Assembly: GCF_036250065.1 (NCBI RefSeq)
Contig: NZ_CP109199.1
Coordinates: forward strand, 1,240,001 to 1,304,000
DNA from: Micromonospora sp. NBC_01699
GTDB taxonomy: Bacteria; Actinomycetota; Actinomycetes; Mycobacteriales; Micromonosporaceae
Length of the DNA stretch: 64,000 nucleotides
Direction of reading: 5' to 3'
Position 1 is the stretch's first letter. The number at the start of each line of letters is the position of its first letter. Both the position numbers and the translations under genes were made by a program. Under the pieces are notes generated by a model. That model saw only the letters and a program-made list of their open reading frames with translations, searched no databases and had not been told where the DNA came from. Positions 15,356 through 23,030 of the stretch are shown here, piece by piece.

Positions 15356-17279
15356 CCAGCAACTGGTGATCCATGTCTTCTGGCCCGTCGGCGGGGCGCG
15401 GGCGGACCGGGCGTACCGCGATCTGGATGAGTTGTGGGCCGGCTGCCGGCACGTTTTCGGCATGACCGATCCCATTCCGGGCACCGGTCTGCCCGCTCAT
15501 CTTCCCGATACGATCGCCGACCTGCTGACGTCGCCGAGCACGCCGGTCGACGGCGCGGCGATCGCCGGCCAGGAGCGACCCGGTACGGGATACCAGGCGG
15601 TGCTGCGTCGACACCACGACGTGTTGAACCTCTCCGTCGCGCTCGCACCACGGGTTGATTCCGGCGCCCCGGTTGTCACCGTCGATGCCGCGATGGCAGT
15701 CGAACCGTCACGCTGGTGGAGTGAGCTGGAGCGGCGGTGGCGCAGGACTGCCGACCGGCTGACCGGCGACGCGCTCGGCGAGGTCAGACTCCACGTCGGC
15801 CTACTGGCCCCCTCGGGCACGACGGGACAGCAACTCACCGCAGCGGAGCCGACCGGCCATCACGGGCCGACCGGCCATCACGGGCCGACCGGCCATCACG
15901 GGCCGACCGGCCAGCCGGAGGCGCCGGGCGCCGGTGCCGAGCTGGGCCGCCGGCTGGGCGTGCTGCTGGCACCGGGCCCGGACGGCGACGGGTGGTGGAC
16001 CGGGGGCAGCGACACCGACGACGGGTTCGCGGTCTGGGAGACGTCCCCGCGCGAGGATGCCCGGACCCTGCGCCGGATGGTGGTGGTGGCCGACGAGCAC
16101 CGCGACGCCGAGCTGAGCGCGTGGCTGTGGTCGCGGGGCGACCTGGTGATCCCCCCGCTCGCCCGGTATCTGCTGCACGCGGCCAAGGTGCGGTACCAGA
16201 TCCGGGTGTGGCAGCGCGACCGCCCGCAGGACGACCACCACACCGGTACGGAGCAGATGGTCGAGCGCCTGCGCCCCCTGCTGACACCCGGTTCCCATGT
16301 GGAGCCGGCAGGCGTACGGGTCGGCACCTCGACCGATCTCGTGGCCGCCGCCTCGGGGCTCGGCGCGCTCCGCAGCGGGGAGATCGAGGCGGTGCGGACC
16401 GGCACCGCCCTGCTGGAGATGCGCCGGACGGTAGAGATCGCGGCGGCGAACATGGACGCGGTGCCCGGTATCCACGGCTGCCGCCGGGACGGGCGGGGTC
16501 CGTTCGACGACGACCGGTCGCTCGCGGCGTGGTTCATGAGCCAGTTGACCGACGACGCGGACTACCTGGAGCAGACGGTCCGCCGGGCCCGGCAGATCGG
16601 CACAATCAGCGCCGAGGTGATCAGCGAGGCGAGGGTCAGCGAGGCGAGGAGCGGCGAGGCGAGGAGCGGCGCGCTGGTGCCGATGCAGCAGGCGGCGCCC
16701 GTGGGCAGAGCGGTGGAGGGGCGGCACGACATCGACCGGACCCGTGGCGTGTTCGTCGTACACGGCCGTGACGGCAACGTACGCGACCGCATGTTCGACT
16801 TTCTCCGTACGCTGGAACTGCGTCCCCTGGAGTGGGAGACGCTGGTGGCGGCGTCGGACAGCACCGCCCCCTACCTCGGTGACGTGGTCGCTCGGGCGGT
16901 TTCCCTGGCCCAGGCGGCGGTGGTCCTACTCACCCCGGACGACCAGGTGAGCCTGCACCCGAGCCTGCGCAGTGCGAGCGACTCCGAGCAGGAGTCCGGG
17001 CCGGGCATGCAGGCCCGACCGAACGTGCTGCTGGAGATGGGCATGGCGTTGGCCACCTATCCCCGGCGTACGGTGTTGATCCAGGTCGGCGAGCTGCGCC
17101 CGATCGCGGACCTGAACGGTCTCAACTTCATCCGGCTCAACGACAGCCCCGACTGCCGACGGAAGATCGCGGGACGGTTGCGGCAGGCCGGATGTCCGGT
17201 CAACGACGAGGGCTCGGACTGGTTGGCCCCGGGTCGGTTCGCCGATCTGGACGCCTACCGGCGGCGGCCGCAGCCGTAG
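15327..17279 (+). CDS. CATRA-domain protein fused to a C-terminal TIR-like nucleotide-binding domain
   Basis: A 650-residue protein. Residues ~1-460 form a CATRA-type region parallel to the protein at 19084: both share an HVFWPVG/HLFVALTGP start, a LARYLLHAAKVRY / FARYLMHAAILRY block, and MRRTVEIAAANM / MRRTVQIASANM. From about residue 472 there is a TIR-like domain: VFVVHGRDGNVRDRMFDFL, an ALLTP-type strand and NVLLEMGMAL, where E570 matches the glutamate used by TIR/PCTIR NADases. Such domains cleave NAD+ or make ADP-ribose-type signals in immunity. Two repeat tracts sit in the linkers. Start ATG 15327 is chosen by analogy with copy 2; ATG 15303 is an alternative. It ends 3 bases from the convergent SARP-macro gene. 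Confidence 0.72.
   Translation: MTMDTPDIVDQQLVIHVFWPVGGARADRAYRDLDELWAGCRHVFGMTDPIPGTGLPAHLPDTIADLLTSPSTPVDGAAIAGQERPGTGYQAVLRRHHDVLNLSVALAPRVDSGAPVVTVDAAMAVEPSRWWSELERRWRRTADRLTGDALGEVRLHVGLLAPSGTTGQQLTAAEPTGHHGPTGHHGPTGHHGPTGQPEAPGAGAELGRRLGVLLAPGPDGDGWWTGGSDTDDGFAVWETSPREDARTLRRMVVVADEHRDAELSAWLWSRGDLVIPPLARYLLHAAKVRYQIRVWQRDRPQDDHHTGTEQMVERLRPLLTPGSHVEPAGVRVGTSTDLVAAASGLGALRSGEIEAVRTGTALLEMRRTVEIAAANMDAVPGIHGCRRDGRGPFDDDRSLAAWFMSQLTDDADYLEQTVRRARQIGTISAEVISEARVSEARSGEARSGALVPMQQAAPVGRAVEGRHDIDRTRGVFVVHGRDGNVRDRMFDFLRTLELRPLEWETLVAASDSTAPYLGDVVARAVSLAQAAVVLLTPDDQVSLHPSLRSASDSEQESGPGMQARPNVLLEMGMALATYPRRTVLIQVGELRPIADLNGLNFIRLNDSPDCRRKIAGRLRQAGCPVNDEGSDWLAPGRFADLDAYRRRPQP
15855..15914 (+). 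repeat. Three-and-a-third 18-base tandem repeats encoding GHHGPT
   Basis: GGCCATCACGGGCCGACC is repeated exactly at 15855, 15873 and 15891, with a partial fourth copy, inside the CATRA-TIR gene. Identical codons imply recent expansion. The encoded His/Gly/Pro tract is likely a flexible linker within the CATRA region. Confidence 0.9.
16621..16665 (+). repeat. Three 15-base tandem repeats before the TIR-like domain
   Basis: TCAGCGAGGCGAGGG-type units lie at 16621, 16636 and 16651 and encode (S/G)EAR(S/V). They separate the CATRA region from the TIR-like domain. The GCGAGGCG core is shared with the repeat at 3111. Confidence 0.8.
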
Positions 17280-17282
17280 CGG

Positions 17283-18593
17283 TCAACGACTGTTCAGGTG
17301 CGCGGCGACGTCCAGTACGTCGATCTTCCCGATCTCGCCCGGCGGGATCACGATCCGCAGTTCGGGACAGAACATCCGGCTGCGGGAGTGGGTGAGGAAC
17401 GAGTCCACGATCTCCTTGAGTAGGTCCTCGCGCCCGACCGGGCCGATCCTCGCCAGTCCGGAGCCGACCAGGGGCATCGCCACCGCGCCGAGCTGCCCGT
17501 GCCGATGGACCGCCTCCCAGAGGCGGTCCAGGCTCTCCCGCAGATCGGCGAGGCTGGACCGGGCGACCAGGTCGTTGCCCATGTGGCTGTAGGCGAGCCC
17601 GAAGATCCGCTTGCCGGACTGGTTGAGCACCGCCACGGTGCCGATCGGGTAGCGGGTGAGCTTGCCGCGTCGTTTCGTGGCTCGGCTCTCGCTGCCCGAC
17701 TTGGGCACCTGGGCGAGTGCCGAACGCAGGTCGCGGTCGAGCCAGAGCCGGTCGCCGCCGTACCGGCGGCGCAGCAGCTGGCCCTGGATGCTGGCGCTGT
17801 TGATCACCACATCCCGGTTGGTCGCCGTGTCGAAGGTGTCGCTGAAGCCCACCACGAGGTGGGCGTCCTCCTGCGCGAACAGGTCACCGTCGAGCACCAC
17901 GATCCGGGTACGCAGCGACGGGAACGCGCGCTGGGTCAGGCTGCGCGGCCGATTCTGCTTCTGCCGGCGCAGCTCCGCGACCAGTTCGGCGATCTCCTCG
18001 TCGGCCGGGTCCTCGGCCAGCAGCGCGCGACCGGTCTCCAGCGCCCGGTCGAACTGACCGACGTCGCGGTACGCCCGCAGCAGGGCCCGTTCGGCGGAGG
18101 CGCGGAGCAGCCTCAGTCGGCGGATCGGGCCCTCGGCGAACGCGTACTGCTCGGCGTCGAGCAGGGGACGTCCGCGCCACAGCTCACGCGCGGTGTGCAG
18201 CAGCCCCAGTGCGGTGGCGGGGTCGGAGCCGTGTGCCTGCTCGACGATCCGCCGGTAACGGAGCACGTCGACCTGTTCCGGGTCCAGCACGAGCTGGTAC
18301 GCCGAGGTGTGTCCACGGTCGGTGCGCAGTATCTCCGAGCTCTCGCCGGGATGTTCCGGGTCGAGCAGCTTCCGTAGCTCCACTATGCGTTTCTGTACGC
18401 TGATCCGCTCCCTGCGCCGGTCCGGCCGCACCGACGGCGGCCAGATGTCGCGGAACAGCTCGTCCACCGTGACCATCTGTCCCTCGGCGAGTACGAGCCG
18501 GATCAGCACCGAGGTCGTGATCGGCGCGAGTCTCGTGGTGTGCCCGTCGATTTCGACGACGGTGCGGCCGAACATCGTTATCCGGCAACGCAT
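17283..18593 (-). CDS. SARP-type regulator fused to a ThsA-type macro domain
   Basis: A 436-residue two-part protein. Residues 1-100 form an OmpR-like winged helix (FGRTVVEIDG, VTVDELFRDIWP, ISVQKRIVELRKLL), and about 105-215 form the helical bacterial transcriptional activation domain, together a SARP. From ~228 on it switches to a macro-like domain of the Thoeris ThsA kind: VVLDGDLFAQEDAHLVVGF, DTFDTATNRDVVINSASIQG, YPIGTVAVL, and PLVGSGLARIG before IVDSFL. The macro domain of some Thoeris effectors binds TIR-made ADP-ribose-type molecules; that this one does is inference. ATG 18593 has GGGAGGGG 7 bases upstream. It lies between the two CATASP-CATRA pairs, convergent with the TIR-bearing one and divergent from the other. 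Confidence 0.75.
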   Translation of the reverse strand: MRCRITMFGRTVVEIDGHTTRLAPITTSVLIRLVLAEGQMVTVDELFRDIWPPSVRPDRRRERISVQKRIVELRKLLDPEHPGESSEILRTDRGHTSAYQLVLDPEQVDVLRYRRIVEQAHGSDPATALGLLHTARELWRGRPLLDAEQYAFAEGPIRRLRLLRASAERALLRAYRDVGQFDRALETGRALLAEDPADEEIAELVAELRRQKQNRPRSLTQRAFPSLRTRIVVLDGDLFAQEDAHLVVGFSDTFDTATNRDVVINSASIQGQLLRRRYGGDRLWLDRDLRSALAQVPKSGSESRATKRRGKLTRYPIGTVAVLNQSGKRIFGLAYSHMGNDLVARSSLADLRESLDRLWEAVHRHGQLGAVAMPLVGSGLARIGPVGREDLLKEIVDSFLTHSRSRMFCPELRIVIPPGEIGKIDVLDVAAHLNSR

Positions 18594-18650
18594 CGGCACC
18601 CCTCCCACGTCCGGCCCGAATACCGCGATTCGAGCGTACGGAGGCCCGGT

Positions 18651-18715
18651 TTCGTAAGCAAACCGGAAGCAGACCGGAAGCGGACGGGATGCGGGTCGGG
18701 GCTTTTTCCGGAAGC
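18651..18715. promoter_or_regulatory. 11-bp-phased direct repeats, probable SARP binding boxes
   Basis: In the 183-base divergent gap between the SARP-macro gene and the CATASP2 gene, ACCGGAAGC occurs at 18662 and 18673 and ACGGGATGC at 18684, each exactly 11 bases apart. Weaker copies lie at 18651 (TTCGTAAGC) and 18695, and TCCGGAAGC lies at 18707. SARP regulators are known to bind heptameric direct repeats spaced 11 bp. The array lies about 60-120 bases upstream of both starts, so it could govern the regulator itself and the ten-gene operon. Confidence 0.7.
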
Positions 18716-18776
18716 TCGTCCGATGGTCTGCTGGACCCTGTCCGGCGGGTGCGGCCATTGGCGAGTGAAAGGGGCG

Positions 18777-19115
18777 ATGTCACGGATGAAAGCCACCAAT
18801 CACGACCAGTTGCTCCGCAATCTACGGGAAATTCTGGTCGATCTTGTCCGGTGCGAACTACCACCGTCGGCGTGGGATCGGGTCGAACGTTCCATCACGG
18901 TGATCAACACAGCTTTGTCGACCTCCGAGTGGTCGGCGATATCCACCGAGACGGCCGTACTCGAATCCGTCGTTCCCAGTCGGGCGAGGCCACTGGACAG
19001 CCCTCCCGAGCCGGTGTCGGCCAGCCTCCGGGAGCGGATCTCCACGCTGATCCACCGGGTCGACCAAAAGTGGGGTGAGGACGATGGCGGAAAGAAGCGC
19101 CCCGGAAAGCGCTGA
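18777..19115 (+). CDS. CATRA-associated small protein (CATASP-like), copy 2
   Basis: A 112-residue helical protein sharing the outline of the copy at 14984: LPPSAWDRVERSI, a central helix pair, a proline linker (RPLDSPPEPV) and SLRERISTLIHRV. Compared with copy 1 the RITRIG core is not conserved. ATG 18777 follows AAAGGGG; ATG 18786 is an alternative. It overlaps the CATRA gene by 32 bases and is the first gene of a long co-directional series to 34432. Confidence 0.62.
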   Translation: MSRMKATNHDQLLRNLREILVDLVRCELPPSAWDRVERSITVINTALSTSEWSAISTETAVLESVVPSRARPLDSPPEPVSASLRERISTLIHRVDQKWGEDDGGKKRPGKR

Positions 19116-20646
19116 CCTGACCGGCCTCGAATTCGCCGGGCACCTGTTCGTCGCGCTGACCGGGCCGGAGCGGAGCCCGGGGTACGACCACCTCACCGAG
19201 GTCTGGCGCCGGTGCGCGGAGATCCTGGGGATCGGTACGCCGATCGAGGCGCTCGGGCTGCCCGCCGTCCTGCCGACCACGCCCGACCTGCTGCCGCCCG
19301 GCAGCGGTCCGGTGGCCGCGGCGCAGCGGCCCGGCGCCGAGGTCCGCCAGGCGTTCGTCTACCGGGAACACGACCTGCTCTGCCTGTCGGCGATGCTCGT
19401 GGCCCGGGGCCCGGACGAGGGCTGGAGCGAGTTGGAGCGGGACTGGGCGCGGGTTGTCGGGGCACCGGACGACCTACCGCTGGGTGAGGCGAGGTTGCTG
19501 CTCGGGCAGCGACGCGGTCGGGCACGCTGGCTGCGCGGCCCCACCCGGGTTCCGCTCGGCCGGCGGGTTCCGGCGCGCCGGCGACCGGGTCGGCGGGCTG
19601 CCACGGCCGTGGTCACCGGCGATGGACTGGCGGTCCGTGAGCTGTCACCGGCCGGGGACGACCGGAGCCGGCGCCGGCTGGTCGTGACCGCGCCGCCCGG
19701 TGACGGCGACCGGCTCGGCTCCTGGGCCTGGGCGGCCGGGCGCCCCGAACCCGCGCCGTTCGCCCGCTACCTGATGCACGCCGCGATCCTGCGGTACGAG
19801 CTGCGGGTGTGGCTCGCCGGACAGCACTTCCGGCAGCTGCGGCACCGGGCCGACGCGACCCTCGGCGAACTGCTGCCGGCGCTCGCCGCCGAGCCCGACG
19901 GGTCGCCCGGCCGGTGGAACGGGTACGCCCGCCGGCTGGACCTGCTGGTCGCGGACGAGGCGGGCCTGGTCGGTGCCGCCGCCCAGTTGCGCGGCATGCG
20001 CCGTACGGTGCAGATCGCCTCGGCGAACATGGCCCAGGCCGTCCGGACCGAGGAGCCCGGTTCGGCGTACGGCGGCTTCGATCCGTTCGCCGACGATCGT
20101 GACCTGGCGGTGTGGTTCGAGCAACAGCTCGACGACGACGTCGAGTACCTGGAGGCGGCGCTGCACCGGGCCGGCACGGTCGGCGCGCTGCTCGACCAGA
20201 GCGTGCAGCGCTGGGAGGCGCGGCGGCGGGAACGCCTGGTGCTGGTGCAGACCGCCGTCCTCGGGGCGGTGGTGATGGTGCTGACGGCGACCCAGGCGTT
20301 CCAGTACCGGGTGCCGCTGCCCGGTCCCGTACAGCCCGCCGTGATCGCCACCCTCGGGGCCGTCACCTTCTCCCTCCCGCTGGTCGTGGTCCGGCTGACG
20401 TTCGCCCGTCGCGGCGGCACGACCGTGTCGCTCGAACGGCTGGGCCTGGCCTCGCTCGTGGCGGCGGTGGTGTGGACCGCCCTGTCCTGGGCCAGCCACC
20501 GGGTCTGGCCCGGCGTCGCCGACTGGTGGTGGACCGGTGCCGCGGTCGTGGTCGCCTTCGCCCTGACCTGGGTCGGCATGTCGCTGGCCCGACGGTGGTC
20601 CGTCAGGGAGATACAGCAGGCGCGCCGGACGCCCATGAAGGAGTGA
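19084..20646 (+). CDS. CATRA-domain protein with a C-terminal four-helix membrane domain
   Basis: A 520-residue protein. Residues 1-375 are the CATRA-type region shared with the protein at 15327 (matching blocks include FARYLMHAAILRY, MRRTVQIASANM, FDPFADDRDLAVWFEQQLDDD). Instead of a TIR-like domain it has about four membrane helices between 385 and 505 (starting LVLVQTAVLGAVVMVL; ending VVVAFALTWVGMSLA). A membrane C-terminus in place of a soluble enzyme suggests a membrane-perturbing or membrane-anchored effector. The GGTGAGG just before ATG 19084 fixes the start. GrpE follows after 35 bases. Confidence 0.7.
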   Translation: MAERSAPESADLTGLEFAGHLFVALTGPERSPGYDHLTEVWRRCAEILGIGTPIEALGLPAVLPTTPDLLPPGSGPVAAAQRPGAEVRQAFVYREHDLLCLSAMLVARGPDEGWSELERDWARVVGAPDDLPLGEARLLLGQRRGRARWLRGPTRVPLGRRVPARRRPGRRAATAVVTGDGLAVRELSPAGDDRSRRRLVVTAPPGDGDRLGSWAWAAGRPEPAPFARYLMHAAILRYELRVWLAGQHFRQLRHRADATLGELLPALAAEPDGSPGRWNGYARRLDLLVADEAGLVGAAAQLRGMRRTVQIASANMAQAVRTEEPGSAYGGFDPFADDRDLAVWFEQQLDDDVEYLEAALHRAGTVGALLDQSVQRWEARRRERLVLVQTAVLGAVVMVLTATQAFQYRVPLPGPVQPAVIATLGAVTFSLPLVVVRLTFARRGGTTVSLERLGLASLVAAVVWTALSWASHRVWPGVADWWWTGAAVVVAFALTWVGMSLARRWSVREIQQARRTPMKE

Positions 20647-20681
20647 TCCGTGTACCACGCACAGGCACATCCGAGCTGGAT

Positions 20682-21341
20682 ATGGACATCCTGAATCAGG
20701 ATCGGCGGAACACAGTGGACGACACAATCGATAATTCGTCGCAGGACCTTCATGTCCCCATCCCCCGTACGGACGACACGGTCACGCCGGACGAAACGCG
20801 CGACGATGCCGACCGGTTCGCCGAGCTCGTTGCCGTACTCGCCGAGATCCGCGGTGAACTGGTCCGGGGGAACGAACGCGCGGTCGCCCGCGAAAGGGTG
20901 ATCGACCGTCTGCACGAGGAGAACCAGCGGCTCCGGGCGGGCGAGTACCGCGCTCTGGTTCGGCCACTCGTGACCGATCTACAGAGCCTGCGCAACGACC
21001 TGCTCCGGCAGGGCGCCGGACTGGCCGAGCCGGTCAGCCCCCGGGCCGCCGCGAACCTGCTGGCCAGCTTCGCCTTCAGCGTCGAGCTGACCCTGGAACG
21101 GGTCGGCGTGCAGGTGCTGCGGGCCGAGCCGGGTGTTCCGTTCGAGCCCGGTACGCACCGGGCGGTCGGCGTGGTCCCCACCCTCGACCCGGATCGGGAC
21201 GGCACCGTCGCCGCACTGGTCAGCGACGGATACCTGGACGTGGCGGCGGCCCGACCGCTCGTGCCGGCGTCGGTCACCGTACACCGTTTCACCGGACCCC
21301 CGGCCGAGCCGGCCGAATCACGCTCGGATGAGGAGAGCTGA
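20682..21341 (+). CDS. grpE: GrpE-like nucleotide exchange factor
   Basis: A 219-residue protein with an acidic, disordered N-terminus, a long coiled coil (ADRFAELVAVLAEIRGEL through ENQRLRAGEYRAL) and a C-terminal beta domain with FEPGTHRAVGVVPT and TVAALVSDGYL, matching GrpE. GrpE releases ADP from Hsp70. The stop overlaps the Hsp70 start by one base, so this is a dedicated exchange factor for that Hsp70 and not the housekeeping dnaK-operon copy; no dnaJ or hspR accompanies it. The ATG 20682 ribosome site is weak. Confidence 0.78.
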   Translation: MDILNQDRRNTVDDTIDNSSQDLHVPIPRTDDTVTPDETRDDADRFAELVAVLAEIRGELVRGNERAVARERVIDRLHEENQRLRAGEYRALVRPLVTDLQSLRNDLLRQGAGLAEPVSPRAAANLLASFAFSVELTLERVGVQVLRAEPGVPFEPGTHRAVGVVPTLDPDRDGTVAALVSDGYLDVAAARPLVPASVTVHRFTGPPAEPAESRSDEES

Positions 21342-23029
21342 TGTCCCAGGAACAGGTCACCTATTTTGGAATCGACCTCGGAACCACCTACTCGGCCATC
21401 TCGTACATTGACGAGACCGGACGGCCGACGGTCGTGCGGGACGTGATCGCCGAGAGCGACACGATGCCGTCCGTCGTCTATTTCGAGAGCGCCGACAACG
21501 TCATCATCGGCGCCAACGCCCGCAACATGGCCCGGATCGACCCGGAGAACGTGGTCGAGCGGGTGAAGCGGCAGATGGGCCGGGAACGCCAGTGGGAGTT
21601 CTTCGGTACGACGCAGAATCCGGCGTCCATCTCGGCGCTGATCCTGCGCCGGCTCGCCGACTACGCGCAGGAGTACACCCAGCGCGAGGTCAAGCAGGTG
21701 GTCATCACCGTCCCGGCGTACTTCGGCATGCTGGAGCGGGACGCGACCCGCAACGCCGGGACGATCGCCGGCCTGGACGTGATCGGCATCGTCCCGGAGC
21801 CGGTCGCCGCCGCTTTGCAGTACGAGATGATCGGCGACGCCACCGAGAAGACCGTGCTCGTCTACGACCTCGGCGGCGGTACGTTCGACACCACCGTCAT
21901 CCGGGTCACCGCCGGGGCGATCGAGGTCCTGTGCACCGACGGCGACCAGGAACTCGGCGGCACGGACTGGGACGACCGGCTGGTACAGCACCTGTTGCAG
22001 GAGTTCACCGCCGCCGCGAACCCGACCGAGGACCCGGCCGAGGACGCGCAGTTCATGCAGGAACTGATCATCACCGCCGAGCAGGTCAAGCGGGCCCTGT
22101 CACAGGTGTCGTCGCGACCGGTCCCGCTCCGGTTCGCCGGCGCCTCGGCCGTGGTCACGGTGACCCGCGAGACGTTCGAGGAGATCACCCGGGACCTGCT
22201 CGACAACACCATCGCGATCACCGACCGCACCCTCGGGAAACTGGGCGACAAGAGCGGCAGCGGCAGCCCCAAGGACCTGATCGACGAGGTCCTGCTCGTC
22301 GGCGGATCGACCAAGATGCCGGCGGTGTCCGCCCGGCTGACCGAGACGTACGGCTGGCGCCCGCACCTGCACGACCCCGACCTCGCGGTCGCCAAGGGAG
22401 CGGCGAGGTACGCGCTCAGCCGCGCGGTCTGGCGTTCCGACGACACCGCCGGGGCGGACAGTACGCCGCCGAGCGCCAGCGAGCGCGCCGAGCGGATCAA
22501 CACCCTCGCCGGCCTGACCGGCCTGGCGCCGGAGGCGATCGCCCAGGTGTCGGAGAAGCGGATCACCACCGTGCTGCCGAAGGCGTTCGGGGTACGGCTG
22601 GTCGACGCCTCGAAGCCGGACTACGACGAGTCCAACCCGGAGGCGTCCTTCTACATCGCGCACATGGTGCACGCGGACGACCCGCTGCCCAGCGGCCCGC
22701 ACCGGCTGGACGCGCTCACCCTGGTCGACAACCAGCAGGCCGTCGAGGTGGTGGTGTACGAGCAGGCGGGCACGGTGGAGAGCCCGGACCTGTTCGCGAA
22801 CAAGCCGGTGGACAAGGGTGCCGGGCTGATCAGCGGGCTACCTCGGCTACCGAGGCACTCGCCGCTGCTGATCACCATGACGGTGAACGAGGACGGCCTG
22901 CTCACCGTGCACGCGGTCGAGCCCGGCTCCGGCCGGGACCTGACCATCGAGGTCCGGGTGAGCACCCTCACCGAGGAGGAGATCCCGCAGTTGCGGGCGA
23001 TGGTGTCGGCGATCGCGGTCAGGTCCTGA
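21341..23029 (+). CDS. Hsp70/DnaK-family protein of the conflict operon
   Basis: A 562-residue Hsp70. The ATPase domain is complete: FGIDLGTTYSAI (phosphate 1), ITVPAYFGMLERDATRNAG, VYDLGGGTFDTTVI (phosphate 2) and VLLVGGSTKMPAV (adenosine). The substrate-binding beta part follows (ITTVLPKAFGVRLVD onward), but the chain ends soon after, so the long helical lid of DnaK (usually ~610-640 residues) is mostly absent. Lid-less Hsp70-like ATPases occur in actinobacterial conflict operons, where they may act as regulated switches. It overlaps grpE by one base and leaves a single base to the next gene. Confidence 0.9.
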   Translation: MSQEQVTYFGIDLGTTYSAISYIDETGRPTVVRDVIAESDTMPSVVYFESADNVIIGANARNMARIDPENVVERVKRQMGRERQWEFFGTTQNPASISALILRRLADYAQEYTQREVKQVVITVPAYFGMLERDATRNAGTIAGLDVIGIVPEPVAAALQYEMIGDATEKTVLVYDLGGGTFDTTVIRVTAGAIEVLCTDGDQELGGTDWDDRLVQHLLQEFTAAANPTEDPAEDAQFMQELIITAEQVKRALSQVSSRPVPLRFAGASAVVTVTRETFEEITRDLLDNTIAITDRTLGKLGDKSGSGSPKDLIDEVLLVGGSTKMPAVSARLTETYGWRPHLHDPDLAVAKGAARYALSRAVWRSDDTAGADSTPPSASERAERINTLAGLTGLAPEAIAQVSEKRITTVLPKAFGVRLVDASKPDYDESNPEASFYIAHMVHADDPLPSGPHRLDALTLVDNQQAVEVVVYEQAGTVESPDLFANKPVDKGAGLISGLPRLPRHSPLLITMTVNEDGLLTVHAVEPGSGRDLTIEVRVSTLTEEEIPQLRAMVSAIAVRS

Positions 23030-23030
23030 C

